From Sitta carolinensis (Eukaryota; Chordata; Aves; Passeriformes; Sittidae): a stretch of 64,000 nucleotides of DNA. Positions within the stretch are counted from its first letter, which is position 1. Each line of letters begins with the position of its first letter. Below are positions 38,183-51,060 of this stretch, piece after piece. The notes below the pieces were generated by a model. That model was not told the origin of the DNA, ran no database searches, and saw only the letters and a program-made list of their open reading frames with translations. The stretch spans positions 63,548,863 to 63,612,862 of the forward strand of contig CM063284.1 in assembly GCA_032173965.1 (NCBI GenBank), written 5' to 3'. The position numbers and the translations under genes were made by a program.

Positions 38183-40950
38183 AGGCACATTGTAGCAATA
38201 GATAAAAGTAATGGTGAAATTCCTTGATCATCATGTCAACTCTCCTTAGACTGTATCTAGTGAATGAAGACATGATGTATTCCTACCTTTCTGAGCTATA
38301 GGAAAAACTGGGGGTGGAGGGAATCAGTGGCTAAGCAGAGTTATGAAGCTAAACAGGATTCTCCTTCTGCAGGACCTTAATTGCAGTTGGGGAGAGGACC
38401 AGAGCCCATACTTTGGGACAGACAGTTCCAAGGGCAGCCTACAGTTATACCGGACTGGATGAGGTGTCAAAACATGTCCTGATGTGATGAGAGTGACCAT
38501 CTCAACAGGGCTCCTGTAACTCTCCTAATTCAGTGGGATGATTTTGTATTTTCTTAATCTTCAGTCACAGCGGAGTGCAGTCATGGAGATGTCAATAAAA
38601 TTTTTGCTGTCACCATTGAAGCTGGCAGACCCTGAAAACTATTTAGGAAGCAAGGTATGGGCTCCTGTTATCTTTCTCCTCATCTTTTCTGCCTTCACTT
38701 TATTCCTAGTCTTTAATATTTTTGCTGCATGAAATTGTGAGCTCTAGGTGTTTCTCCACCAGTGGAAGTTGGGCCTGAAACTGTAATTTCTACCGTTACT
38801 GAAGTTTTCTCTCATTTTCATATGCTTTTGCTATGCAAGTATTGGAATAGATCAGCAGTGGTCCCGTATTACTTCAGTTCCTTTTGTCTCTTCCTAAATT
38901 AGTTGATTTGACTTTGACATTGTGTTAAAGACCACAAAGCAGGATTTTCTTCTATCAAAAGAGCAACTAATAGGAAGGCTACCTCAAAAATGAGGACTCT
39001 ATTTAAAACTTTATAATTTGGATTATCTCAGTATCTTGAAACTTCTGTACAACTAAATTCTTCAAATTTAATGAGACAGCAACAGCAGTTTCCAAAAAGA
39101 AAGGGAGGATCGTAACTCTAGCTGGTGAGTGTAGTTCAGAGTGTGCTGATTTTGAGAAAAGGAGAAAACACTCAGCAAACCAGCCAGTTCCACTAGAGGG
39201 CATGGCTGTGTATAGAAAAGCAAAATAGAGATGTGATAGTATTTATTTCTCTGCAAGGGCTTGTATCTCAGATGAGCAAAATTTTACTGATGATGTATTA
39301 AGTACAGTTCATGGCTTATTTCATCTCAGAAGGACACCTTAAAATCCGCCACTGGTTTGAGTGGCACCAGGGTCAAATGTGTAGGGGCCAGCTGGTATTT
39401 CACATGGTCACAGGGTTGTCTAGGTAAGATCCTTTCTAATGGATAAGCTAGGTGGGGAGATCTGTGTTGCACTGTTTCACTTGGTATTTTAAGGGCTATG
39501 TGGACAATCCTCATGAACCAAAGCAGAGGTCAGGGACAGAGGGCCAGTCTCTGTCCCTGTTTCCTAGCAGAATATTAGTTTATGCCATTTCCAGTGACTC
39601 TCACACTGGCACTTCTGTGGAAATGATCTGAGGGGCTGCACCTGGTAGCAACTGCCTTAAGAAAACATGTAGACTACATAGCTTGTGTAACTAACCCTGA
39701 CCCTGATGTCAAGGAAGTTAAAAAGAGGTAAGCATGAATGAATGCCACACAATGGTATTTGGAGTAGTATTAAGTAGTTACAATGTGTCTGCTATTTTTA
39801 TTGCACTTGTGAATAGTTTTGCTAGAGTAGGCATTGTATCCTATGATTAGATGTTCCCCATGGCTATAAAGCATAATTGGTTGGTTTGAGGAAAAAGTCA
39901 TGTGTTTTCTGTGTCACTGCAGTGCCAGAAAATGCTAGTGTGGCTATAGGAGCCGGCTTACAGGGACACTGGGGTGTGAAAGAACCTTAGCAGAACCTGT
40001 GTATTTTAGAGGTGTTCTGGGAGGAATCCCCCACCCTTTCCATTGCTGTGTTCCCAGTCTGCAGTAAGAAGCTCTACTGGAGTCTCTGGTGTAAGGAAAG
40101 CACAGAAATGCTGATGGCAGAGAAGGGACTGCAAACATGTAGGAAACTGCAGCAAGTGGGTGGGATGTGTCATGAAGCACAAGGGGCTTTTAAGCAAATA
40201 AAAGATACGTTTCCCCAGTGCTTACTGCTCTGTTTAAGTTCTTCTGTGTTACTTCCAATTTTCTATTAACGTGATCAGTTTTTGTACCCCTGGATGTCAG
40301 AAGCATGGTTTGAGGGAAGTGGAATGATACCCAGACTGAGATTCTTGAAGGACAAGTGTACTATGTGTCAGTTTTATTGATCAGAGACAATTAGCTCAGC
40401 CAAACCCAATTAGGACACAGTTTTAGTTTCAGGCACACAGACATTAATCACTCATTATCCAAGTGAACTCTAAAGGGAATTACAACAGACTAACAGAATA
40501 AAATGGCTGTCCCTTTGCTGTTAATGGAGGAGTTTTCTAGATTTGTATTTGATAATATACTGCTTGTTTCACTGACTTCCTCTTACACTAAATCTGCTCT
40601 TGTTTTTTGCACTTTTTTCCATCAACAAGATCTTAATCATCTGTCATTCTGGCCTTTCTGGTGACAAATATCATCCCAAGAGTGATTTTAATGGATTTTC
40701 CCCCCCTTTATTTTTTTTCCTGTTAACTCCTCCCCTTGGTTGCTGCTCTTGCTTAAGGCAATTTTTGTTGAAGCCTTCTGGCTGACTGCCTAGCATTTTG
40801 CTAATAACTCTGTGCAATTGTCAACTTCATACTGTTTCAGCATTTGAAATCAAATTCTCTTTTTTCATTTTATATGGGTCTGCTGTTTACTAGTTCATTA
40901 TGCATAGAATATAATCCACTTATGCTGTAAGTAGCCTGGAGACAGAGCTG

Positions 40951-40998
40951 GTTTTTTTGGGGTTGTTGTTTGTGGGGTTTTTTTTTGGTTTTTTTTTT
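40951..40998 (+). repeat. T-rich low-complexity tract with GGGG interruptions
   Basis: Runs of T are broken by two GGGG blocks and GTTGTTGTTT. This looks like simple-sequence drift, not an element. Confidence 0.6.
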
Positions 40999-42644
40999 AA
41001 TCATCATGTTGTATTTTATTTATTGAGCATAATTCAGTTTGAATTAAATGAAATGAAATAATCAGAATGGTTCTTGTACTTCTGCAGAACTTTCTTATCA
41101 CAGTACATTTTGTCAGTTTGATTTATTTTATCTGTCTATTTACAGTTGTTGTGACTACCCAGAGTTGCTCTACTAGTACAGTAAAAGTATCTCATCCTCC
41201 TGGAAAGTACTCCATATTTCAAATTACATAGCTTCAGGCTGGACCTGAGAATTGCACCGGCGAGTTTTGATTTAAAGTGTTGTCTGCTGACTCTCTCGCA
41301 GTTTTCTCTTTCTTTTTTTTTTAGGTATGCCTTTCACTTGGAAAGTAGCTATCATTGCTGAATATCAAGGTCCATTAGACATAGACAAATACTGTTTATA
41401 TGAAAAACACTGAGACAAAGACACCAAATGCTGCTTTTTAGGTACCTGATTTATGATATGGGCTTTTGAGATCATTAAAAGTAGGATGTGCCCATTCTGG
41501 ATAATAAAAGCATTTCAGTGCCAAATGTAAGCCACTTTGTTTTGTCATTCTGATCTGTATAACCCAGCACACAAAATGGAAAAACTGGATTGGACCCATC
41601 TGTTGATGCTATACTCCTGTGAGATATAGTATTTGCTTTCTGTAGATAGTCTTCATTGTATGGACTTTCCAGGAACAAGAGATTGTGAGGTTAATGTTGT
41701 TCAAACCAAGGTTCTGACATGGAATGCATGGGAAGCTTAAAGTGCCTTCAGCAAAATATGTGTACTAAAATGAGAAAGAGGAAATACATTGCCTTGAAAG
41801 ATGCATCTGAAACCTTGCCTTTTCCCAGTAGCAGAGTAAGGGAACTAGATAATGTGTGAGAATATTATTTTTATTTTCAGGAGAGTTATAAATGTTATTT
41901 ATAACCAGAAAGCTTTCCTAATATATATACACTTTTCTAAGATAGTCAGAGGCCTTCAAATGTATCATATGTCCTTTCTATTGGGAAATGACAATAAAAA
42001 TAAACCTAGAGTATTTCCAGCATGGTCTTGCAATAAGAAATTTTACTTCTTTCAGAAATCACTTAAGTTCTTTCAGTACAGTATATCAAACATTGTTTCA
42101 GTAATTCATGTATTCAGCTTTTGACTTTTTAATGTTAATATTGCTATATTATTGTTTACATAGCAATAATATTCATCTCTAGTAGCCAAACATCTGATTG
42201 TTCTCATAGAGCAATTCTTTGCCATTCAGCATGGTTTTATTGTATACATTCATTGTGTTCTCAAGCAGTGACAGGGAGATACAAGAATTCTGAACTGCAC
42301 TCAGGTTTTAAACTAAAAACTGGTTTCACTCCAAAGATATGTATTCAATATCTAGCTTTAAGTCTAGCTTAAAGCCCTTTGCTCTCCCATCTCTGAATCT
42401 CTGTTAGCTTCATAAAATATCAAGTTTTTATTAATTCTTTTCCTAGCTATATCCTGCATCCCATAGCTTCCACTAGGAAATTGTTTATACTGAGTAAGCA
42501 GTAAGTGGATCTAAAAGCTGCTGTTTATATTGGCACTGTCTGTACGTATTAAAGACTTTGCTCACGTGTGCCTTGAAGTTGCAAAATCTCCCTATGTGTT
42601 TAAACAGTATGTTGAACAGGAAGAAAATATATTTTATGAGTATA

Positions 42645-43311
42645 CCTGGATGTGGTGGGTCCTGAGCCAACAATGTGCACTTGTGGCAAAGGAGGTTAAT
42701 GGAACCCTATACTGCACTAGGAGGATTCACTGGGGGTTGTCACAGCAGGTCAAAGGAGGTGATCTGTCCCCTCCTTTTAGCTCTGGTGAGGCCATACCTG
42801 GAGTGCTGTGTCCAGTTCTGAGTTCCCCAGTACAAGGGAGACATGGCCATAGGGGAGAGAGTCCAGTGAACAGCCACAGAGATGATCAGGGAACTGGGAG
42901 AAAGTGGAGAAAGGCTGAGAGACCTGGGGCTCTTTCACCTAGAAAAGATAAGGTTCATGGAAGATGTTATCAAGATCTTGTTAGGTATCAAATACGTGAA
43001 GGGAGAGTGAAAAGAGCCAGGCTCTTTTCACTGGTGCCCAGTGACAGGACCAAAGACAACAAGCAGAAACTGAAACACAGGCTGTTTCCTCTGAACATCA
43101 GGAAACACTTCTTCACTGTGAGAGTCACCAAACACTGGCAAAGGCTGCCCAGAGAGGAGGTGGACTCTCCCTCCTTGGATATACTCAAAAGCCATCTGGA
43201 CATGGTCCTGGGCTACTGGCTCTAGGGGACCCTGCTTGGGTAGAGGGGCTCGGGCCAGATGGACTCCAGAGATCTCTCCAAAACCAACCCTTCTGTGATT
43301 CACTGATCTCT
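42645..43311 (+). mobile_element. CR1 LINE 3' part (plus strand), with ORF2 C-terminal remnant
   Basis: The sequence follows CR1 from TGAGCCAACAATGTGCACTT through TCTGGTGAGGCCATACCTGG and GGCTGCCCAGAGAGG to CCAACCCTTCTGTGATTC. Translated on the plus strand, the last part reads like the end of CR1 ORF2: ARLFSLVPSDRTKDNKQK and then LNIRKHFFTVRVTKHWQR, up to a stop at 43223-43225. It is 5'-truncated and cannot encode a working LINE protein. The open frame starting at 42530 owes its length to this remnant and is not a host gene. Confidence 0.9.
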
Positions 43312-46144
43312 GTAAAATCTTGTTTTCTTGGAATACCACACTAAGTTTTCAGTTTATGACTATTTCTTGATTCATTAGTACTTCTTTTTTACTTAGACAT
43401 ACAACTTATGGAAGTAACCTATACACGGGAGACACAGATCTTTGAAAGTAGAGGTTTCCCTAGATTTTATGGGGAAGGCTGAGCTCAAATGGTGATTCAT
43501 TGATTCTGGCTCTAGTGAATTTACTGTATTGCTTTAATCATCCAGTGATATGTGTTTTGCTTACTATTAATCATCAGTGTCTAGGAGTGATTCAGTAATT
43601 TCAAATTAGCTCCTTTGATACTGAGCGTTCTGAAGATGCTTTCTGAATATCAGTAAATGAAGATTCAAATATATACAAACATACAAGAATTAAATATTCA
43701 GCAGTTACTTATGGAATTGTTGTATAATTAAAAATCAGGTCTCATCAGGATTTTTAGCCTTATATATTTATGTTAGTCCAGCAGCTCATTTCAGCATGAG
43801 GTTCCCTGTGCTTTTTTTACTACAACAAGTCATATGACTAGGAATAAGAAATGTAATATACATAACGTTTTATGTCTGTAGGTATACATGTGTGTGCATT
43901 TACGACTTCATGTAATGGCTGTAATAATTTCATTTTTACAGTAAGAGAGAAAAATATTAAATATCCAATTTGAACCAGACAATTTTATTTTTTAACTGAA
44001 GTTACTTTATTTTACATAGACTATTCAGTGTCTACTAATAATCATCTAGGCTGAAGAACAGACATTGAAAAATTAAAAACAATCTAGCTTTTTTAAACTA
44101 AAATTTAGTGATTCTATTGAGTTCATATTATTTGAGTTTACATACATATATTGATGATTCCATTAGTCCATTCTGTCATTATCAGAATAAGAATGCATCA
44201 CCTTCATTCTCCTGTTAAAAAATCCTTTTTTAAGATTTCTTAAAACAGATTTCTTTCAACAGCTCTCACTTTACATTTCCTTCATACTATAGAAGAGAAC
44301 AACCTGGTTTTCATGCTATTCACAAATGAAACATAGGCTCTCATAAAATTCATCTTATTATAAATATATCATCACTTAAAGAAATACAGTCTATAAGGCA
44401 GAATCCGTATGTCTTTCGCATAAGAGATTCATACATTCCTTTATTCAAGAAAAAAATCTGCTAAGATACCAAAATTAAGTTCTTCTGTGAACAGTGGAAC
44501 TAATGAAGCTTTTAAAACTATTTTTGTCTCCCACATTCCTTAGTCCTTCCCATTCTCAGTGCTCAAGTACTTCTTCCAGCTCCTTCTCATGTCTTTTGCC
44601 AGTTTGGCTGAGAATGTGGCAACATATGCTGCTGCTGAAATAAGCGTGTGCCGATTGCCTGTTCATTATATCCATGGTGATTGGCCAACTGGCTGATCTG
44701 CAACTGGCTTTTCCTTAGTGGGAGCACTAATTTCAATCCATCTCCAGCAACCAGTTTTCACAAAATGTATGGGAATTTTCTGTCTTTGAGAACTGTCTAT
44801 CTCTTTGAAGTTTGAAATACTCAATGGGGTCACAGATTTAGGAAAGGGAGGACTTGCAGTACAGTGCCTTGTGATCTTCCTTCTTCACTTCCTTGGGAAA
44901 ACAGGTCCAAAGTTACTGTCCCATAATACTCACATCTCAGAAAAAAAGGATCTCAAATTTCGTCAAAATTAATAAAATTATCAGAATTGTTAGATCTAGC
45001 TAAAATTACTCAAAGCAACAGAATGTCTTAATTTCGTGATGTCCGTTAGAAGGAGAATCATTTGCAGGAGGTTACTTAAGAGTAACTTAGTGGAATATTT
45101 TAAAGTTTTAAAAGTTTTTAAATATTATTATGTTGTCTCTTCCAGAACAAGCAAAAGATGAACCCAGATGCAGGAAAGCAAAATGCTCAGATAATAAAAT
45201 TACAACTATACCTCTAAAAGGACTTCTGCAGTCTCATGAGGTTAAAAACATAGGTGGTGGATGGTCAGATCCACTGATATACAGGTACAAGGCAGACTCC
45301 CCCATTTTTCTGAACAGAACTCTTTTCCTTAAGGATGCCATGACCTGAAATGTCAAAGCAGTACACATTTTTGTCTAAGGCAAACTTGCATCTAGTAGAG
45401 CCTTTATATCTGTAAGGATTATTATTTTCACAGTACAGCATCTGTGTTAAGTGATTTCAAGGTGCTACATTCCAGACATTGCAGAAAGATTTCTCACTGC
45501 CTCAGTGACCTGCAAGTCCAAAGCTCACAGACTTCAGACATGGAAGTCTTCCTCATCTTCCCTGGAGCATGGGAGCTGTCTAACAGAAATTCATCAGCCT
45601 GTAGAGTCTGACAGGTGAACAAGGTTCCTGATGAGCAATTTCAGTGAATAGATGTATTCTTCCATCAATTATCTTCTGTCAAATTGGCATTTATCATTTG
45701 AAACCTTTTTTTCAAGAATTTTTCAAGCCAGCTCTTGCAAAAAGAAAGAGTGGAGTTGAATATTAATATTCCTTAATTTGCTTATTTGCCATGGTGCCTT
45801 CTTTTAAGAAATGAATTTTTCATTTTCTCCTCTTCATACAGCTTACAGCTTGGTTAAGTTCATTCCACTTATCAACTGTTAAAAGTTACTTGATATAAGA
45901 AACAATATTCTCAAATGAACAAATTTACTTTATTGCCTCTAATCTGTAGTAGTGATCTGTGGCATACTGAAACAGATTCCCTGTTAATAGTGGGAAAATT
46001 ACGCTTTGTCTTGCTAAAGACTGCTTTCATCAAAGCAATATTAAGGTGCAGTAACTATTACAAAAGCTTTTCAGAAGCACATTGGAGCTGAAGTAACAGA
46101 TTCCTGCTGATTTTTGGGATTAAAGAGGTTTAATCATGTGTTTC
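43312..46144. other. Intergenic, no gene recognised
   Basis: Very AT-rich with no recognisable repeat or exon. The stretch at about 44560-44780 is more balanced in composition, with an ATTGG-type box and direct CCAACTGGCTG/CAACTGGCTT similarity, but nothing that identifies a function. Confidence 0.6.
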
Positions 46145-46400
46145 CGTGGTGGGTTAATTGTAGCTAAGGACACAAATTTCTACCCAGCTTCTCTCTTACT
46201 CTCCACTCCTCAGCGGGACAGAGGGAGGAAATAAGAAGAGCAACAGGCACAGGAAAATTCATGGGTCAAGATAAAGACAAGAAGATTACTTAACATTTAC
46301 TGTTATGGGCAAAATAGACTTGGTGAAAATTAATTTAATTTATTCCCAATTAAAATATATTTGGCTAGTGAGAATATATTTGGCTAGTGCCCTGTCCTGG
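46145..46400 (-). mobile_element. LTR-retroelement fragment: 3' end of an avian ERV-type LTR (minus strand)
   Basis: The plus strand starts CGTGGTGGGTTAATTGTAG and continues with CTCCTCAGCGGGACAGAGGG, ATGGGTCAAGATAAAGACA, TGGGCAAAATAGACTTGG and AAATTAATTTAATTTATT. This order matches the antisense of the 3' end of a common bird LTR that I recall as ending in GGGTCAACCCACCACA. Only the terminal part is present. It is old (many substitutions) and non-coding. Exact family name unknown. A 19-bp tandem duplication (AATATATTTGGCTAGTG) at 46354-46389 lies at its far edge. Confidence 0.55.
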
Positions 46401-46467
46401 AGGGGCACAGATGAGGATGGGTGTGTGCATTACAGAAATTATACAGTTATTTCTCTCTGCCATTCAT

Positions 46468-46745
46468 CAAATCATAGAATCATAGAGTAGTTTGGGTTAG
46501 AAAGAACCTTTGAAGGTCATCTAGTCCAATTCCCATGTAATGAGAATTACATCTTCAAATTGCTTAGAGCCCCATCGAACCTGACCTTGAATATTTCCAT
46601 TTGCCACCTCTCTAGGCAACCTGTTCCAGTGTCTCACCACCCTCACAGTAAAGAATTTCTTCTGTGTACCTAATCTAAAGCTCTATTTTAGTTTAAAATC
46701 ACTACCTTTTGTACTATCTAAACAGGCCTGCTAAAAACTTTGCAG
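46468..46745 (-). mobile_element. CR1 LINE 3' end (minus strand)
   Basis: It begins with the doubled AATCATAGAATCATAGAGTA of a CR1 3' terminus in reverse. Next come GGTCATCTAGTCCAATTCCC, AGCCCCATCGAACCTGACCT, CTAGGCAACCTGTTCCAGTG, TCTCACCACCCTCACAGTAA and AGAATTTCTTCTGTG. It is well preserved compared with the other copies, so probably younger. It is 5'-truncated. Confidence 0.92.
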
Positions 46746-46839
46746 CAAATGCAGTTTCTTATTCTCTTCCTTCCTCTAATACTAAAATACTAGTAATTGA
46801 ACAGTATGTAAGAATAGTAACTTAATCAGAATAACCTGT

Positions 46840-47498
46840 GTTATACAGGGTATTGCCAAGACTCAGTTTTTAACATTAAAGGTTGGTACTCACGACTGAC
46901 ATGAAGAGGATTCTTAGTTCCTGGTCTCTCCTTCTCTGCAGAGAAGAACTTTGTGTGAGATTCCTTCTTAAAGATGGAACCCAACCACAAGCTGTGGTCA
47001 GTTCCCTGGTCTACTAGTTCATGTCTTTAGCAAGTTTAAAACCAACTGATTAGTCACCATGTAAGTGATCCCTTTCCCTCCCACAGACTCAAAGAATTCT
47101 TTGAGGAGTTCAGGGAGATTACATTCTCATTGTCATAGTCATAGCTATCCTCACAGAGAACTGTGATAGCGAAAATTCATCAGAGCAGTGCCTGCTTCTC
47201 AGAGATTTGATAAAAGGTACTTGTTCCCCCAACCTACTTTGCTGTTTGACACTGGTCGTATGCCAATTTTGTACATGCACATGGGGAATTTATGTGCTTC
47301 TATTTTGTAAAAGATATCACTTGATAAACTTCTCAAGTGACTAGTGATGATGGAGAGGTGGTAACTTCTCTGTCCAATCTCTGATCACTGTCCAGAAACT
47401 TATATATACGAAGTCATCAATAAACGAGAGAGTTCCTTTCTTCTTCTCTGCCTGAACACCTGTTGTGTGTGTTGCTGTGTGTTTCTGTCTGCGTCACA
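46840..47498 (+). mobile_element. Possible degraded solo LTR (right edge clearer than left)
   Basis: TATATATA at 47401-47408 is followed by AATAAA at 47419-47424, a T/C-rich stretch, a GTGTGT-rich stretch, and a possible terminal CA at 47497-47498. That order (TATA, polyadenylation signal, T/G-rich segment, CA) is what an LTR U3-R-U5 would show. The left border and target-site duplication could not be found, so the start coordinate is a guess. Chance association is a real alternative. Confidence 0.25.
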
Positions 47499-49837
47499 GT
47501 AACACTTCTAAACCTCCCAGTTTACTACAGGTTGCAGGAAAAGGCTGTGGGCAGAGATGAGCTGTTCAGTGTGCTATTGCAGTAGTGGCACCTGAAAAGC
47601 CACATGCTCTGGCCACCCCATGTCATAATTGACATCCTGACTGTCCTGCTTAACACAAAAAAGAACAGCTGAAAAGGAACTTGAGACCAGATAGGTAGTG
47701 ATTAACTAAACCTAAACTTTCTACTTAAATGAAGAAACAATCTCACTGGCATCCAAAACTAAATGACTCCCTCTTCTTTTGAAAAATGTGTGATTTGTAA
47801 TGCCTTTTTTTCATGAAATTCATCTTTGTTAATAAGATCTATAATTATAAAGCAGGAAGGCATAACGAGATTGGCTGATTATAATGCAGGGAGCATAGAT
47901 GAGTATTTCTAATTCCCCAGAGGATGAATCTCTGTGGTGATGGTGCTAGCATGCTTGGAACTGCTAAACTGCTGTTTCTAAACATCTTTATTTTGAAAGA
48001 ATTGTGTTTTGAGAGATTAAATTTGGAATTTAAGTTTGGAATGCTCAGCAGCTTTTATTGTATCTGACATTTGCTTTCTTTTTGTCTTAATTTCTGTATC
48101 TAACAGAAGTATCACAATCTAGTAACAGAGACTCTTGGTGGAATATCTGTGGTACAACTCCACTCCTATGGCTGAGATCTGTGGACCAAATCCCGAACAT
48201 ATTTAATACTGCCACTATTTAGATTTGTTTCAATATGGTGGTTTATTTGAATAAGAAAGACATTGCTACATCTCCTGGTCTGGTGAATGACCTGAAGCAA
48301 ATTTTTCATTTCTCTCTGTCTTAATATGTGTGAAATTGAGATTATTTTACTGATCTTCAGTCTCTTTCACTTAGGATTCCCAGAATGTATCCCAGGTGCT
48401 TTGAGATTAATATTGAGATAGAGAGCAACATCTTGTATAGTGGCTGTTGTCCTCAGCTCTGAACTGGCATCTAGCTGATTTGAAGCTGGCATTCTATTTC
48501 TCACCCTGCTTCTTAAGGTAGACACCCCTTGCAAATTCTCTTCCTTGCCCATCTCCTTAGCAACATGCTACCATTCAAATGAGAATGTAGTATCTATAGC
48601 TTATCTAAGGGTTGCTGTCTTTCCTATTCTAAGCACTGCCTAATTTATTCTCCCTTCCTCCTTATTGCCGCGTGGAGGTCTTTGCATTTTAATGTTAAAA
48701 AAAGTTGTCCATGAAGTTTTGAAGGGCTGACTGGTACGATGACAAACTAAAACAGATGGCTGTACTTGCTTAGTGGAAGATGCCAAGTACACAGCATGTA
48801 AAACTCCATGATCAGTGGACTTCCCAGTAAGCAGAATTTGAAAGACTGTCAGAGGTTAATGATACCAGATACCACAGGGTAAGGTTGTGTCTCAGACTAG
48901 CAGATCAAAGAAATCAGAAATATAATGTTTTTCTATGTTTTATCTGTCAGCACCTGCTAAAGTTAAGACTGCTGAGGTAGCTTCAAGAAAGCAGCCTCAA
49001 CACAAGCAAACCCAGAACTGCTGCAAAAGGAAAGAGATTATCTAGGGCATTGCCTCTCTCCATTCTAAAGGCACAGGGTAAAGTGCTTTCCTCTCCCAAG
49101 TATGTTATCAGTATGTCTGTTGATTCCTGTGGGCTTAGCAGGTAGATACTAAAAGATCAATTAGTGTGGATAGTTCAGAGCAGGGCCATACTCTCAGACA
49201 TTGTACAAAGGTGACACAGCAGACTTTTTACCTGATGATCTCATACTCGAAACAGAAAACAAAAATAAAGGATGAGAAGGAAGTAGTACATTTGCTACAA
49301 TCCAAGGTGTGTCTGCAGATGATGTGGCAGTTTTACAATACAAAGAGAATTTTTCAATTAAACATCGAGGTTAGATTACCCTAGGAGGATTTTAAAAAGG
49401 AAGATGAGAGTAAAGAGAGAGAACAAGATTAAGAGGTGGGGGAAAAATATAAAATGTGTGAATTAGGGATATTATAAAGAAAGGGTCTTCAAACCATTCA
49501 GCATATACAGAAGTATCCCTACTGCAACATCTCCTGAGGGTGTTTCCTATTTACATCTGAGGAGGGGCTTGTACAGCTAAGTGTGAGAGAGGATAGGATC
49601 AGAAAAGAGAACATGATCATAATCCAGGTATTAATGCCTTCATAAAACAGAACAAAATGAATGTTTCGGTCCCATAAAAAATTAGAGGAATAAGAAGGAA
49701 AATAATATAAAACAAACTTTCTGTTTCAGATAAGATTAACAGAGAGATAAAGAGTTCACAAGGTTATTGTAGTGGTTTCCTGTTAGTCCCATGCAGAGAC
49801 AAAGGCTGCAGTGTGATTGCATTTCAGACTAGAAACA

Positions 49838-49915
49838 TAGAATTATAAAGTCATAAAATCCTACAGTACAGGGACTCACAAGGATCATCACAGTTCACCT
49901 CCTGGATTACAAGCT
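49838..49915 (-). mobile_element. Possible short CR1 3' terminus (minus strand)
   Basis: The sequence ACATAGAATTATAAAGTCATAAAATCCTACAG-like resembles the ATCATAGAATCATAGAATC start of a reversed CR1 3' end, followed by GACTCACAAGGATCATCA. Only about 80 bp and strongly diverged. Confidence 0.35.
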
Positions 49916-50980
49916 TGAAAATCCACAGACATGGAGTAAATAATAGACACAGACAAAATAAACTCTGTTAATCTAGGAGAAGAGTGGAAAAAGAACTTAA
50001 TCTGAGGATTGGAAGAATATCTAAATAAATGTTTAGTTTTTCTTTGTATGTTACATCCTTTCTGAACTCATAAATAAGCATGATTTAAAGGCATGATTCA
50101 AAATGTTGGCCATTATATTGAGAGAGTAACCTTCATAGAGAGTTAACCAACTTGAAATTTAGGCTGTGCAAGAACATATGAAGCTTTGACTAGCACACTT
50201 TTCTTCGCATGTCATTGTGAACAATCCTCTTTAGACTCCTCTATTCCTGATCAGTTTTTTTTCCTCCTTGCTTTTTTGGAGTTACAGAGAGAGAGCAATT
50301 ACCAAGGGTAAATAGAAGATAGCACTCCAAATTTAATAAAATTAAGTGTCCTAGAAGCTGTGAACATTTTCACTTTTAATTTTACTCACAAGATTGTTTT
50401 TAGAAAGTTCAAAGGATCTATTTTTACACGAATTAGGAAGGCAATGATTAGCCTTTTAGTTAGGAGTTTATTCTATCTCATGTATAAGTCAATTTTCCCA
50501 ACTCCCAATAATCAATAATGTTTTTTCAAGTTTCTGTGGAGACATAGATGCCATCCACATGTTTAATCTAGACTATTAATGTTTTTCCCTACCCTAGAGC
50601 AATTGTAAAGCAAAATAATTTTAGAAGCCTGTTGTAAATTGGACACTATCATTTAATAGCAATAGAAAAAAGCAACAAAAATTTAAAATATCTGAAATTC
50701 CTGTGATTTTAGCAGTTTTAAAATGGCAGCTGGGTATATTCTAACCTTTAAGCATGGGAATCAGGTCTCTTTCTCTTGCAAGATTTCACTATCCCTTAGA
50801 GATTTCTTTTGAAAAAGGAACAGGAGTCAAGTTCATGGAAATACTTCAGTGTTTGTGGTGTTTCACTGGATATGTGAGCTGCAATGAAGAATTCCAAGCT
50901 GTGTAGGTTTACATGGCAATGAGACAACTGAGCTGAGCCGAAACGGATTCCTTGGATCTTTTAGCCTTGCAAAGCAGAAC

Positions 50981-51060
50981 GACTAGAAATATTACAACCT
51001 GCTGAACTCTTTGACAAAGAGACTAGAAATGCAATGTCCTGCTGAATTCTCTTGCAAAGA
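50981..51060 (+). repeat. Tandem duplication, two 40-bp units
   Basis: Units 50981-51020 and 51021-51060 both start GACTAGAAAT and share CCTGCTGAA and GCAAAGA/ACAAAGA ends, at exactly 40 bp spacing. A partial, more diverged copy may precede them (TTGCAAAGCAGAAC at 50967-50980). The differences between units show that the duplication is not recent. Confidence 0.75.

Larger units (their letters stand above)
34498..42644. other. Intergenic, no gene recognised
   Basis: AT-rich sequence between two CR1 copies. It contains a G-rich run at 38166-38182, T-rich simple sequence at 37840-37862 and 40951-40998, and scattered short open frames (the longest is 95 codons, at 35491-35778 plus) with no recognisable domain. 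A 64-codon frame at 38538-38732 has a hydrophobic C-terminus but no support as a gene. Confidence 0.65.

Noticed and set aside
42530..43225. 231-codon plus-strand open frame
   Set aside because: Its C-terminal part is a CR1 ORF2 remnant and the rest runs through the element out of frame or through unique DNA. Not a host gene.
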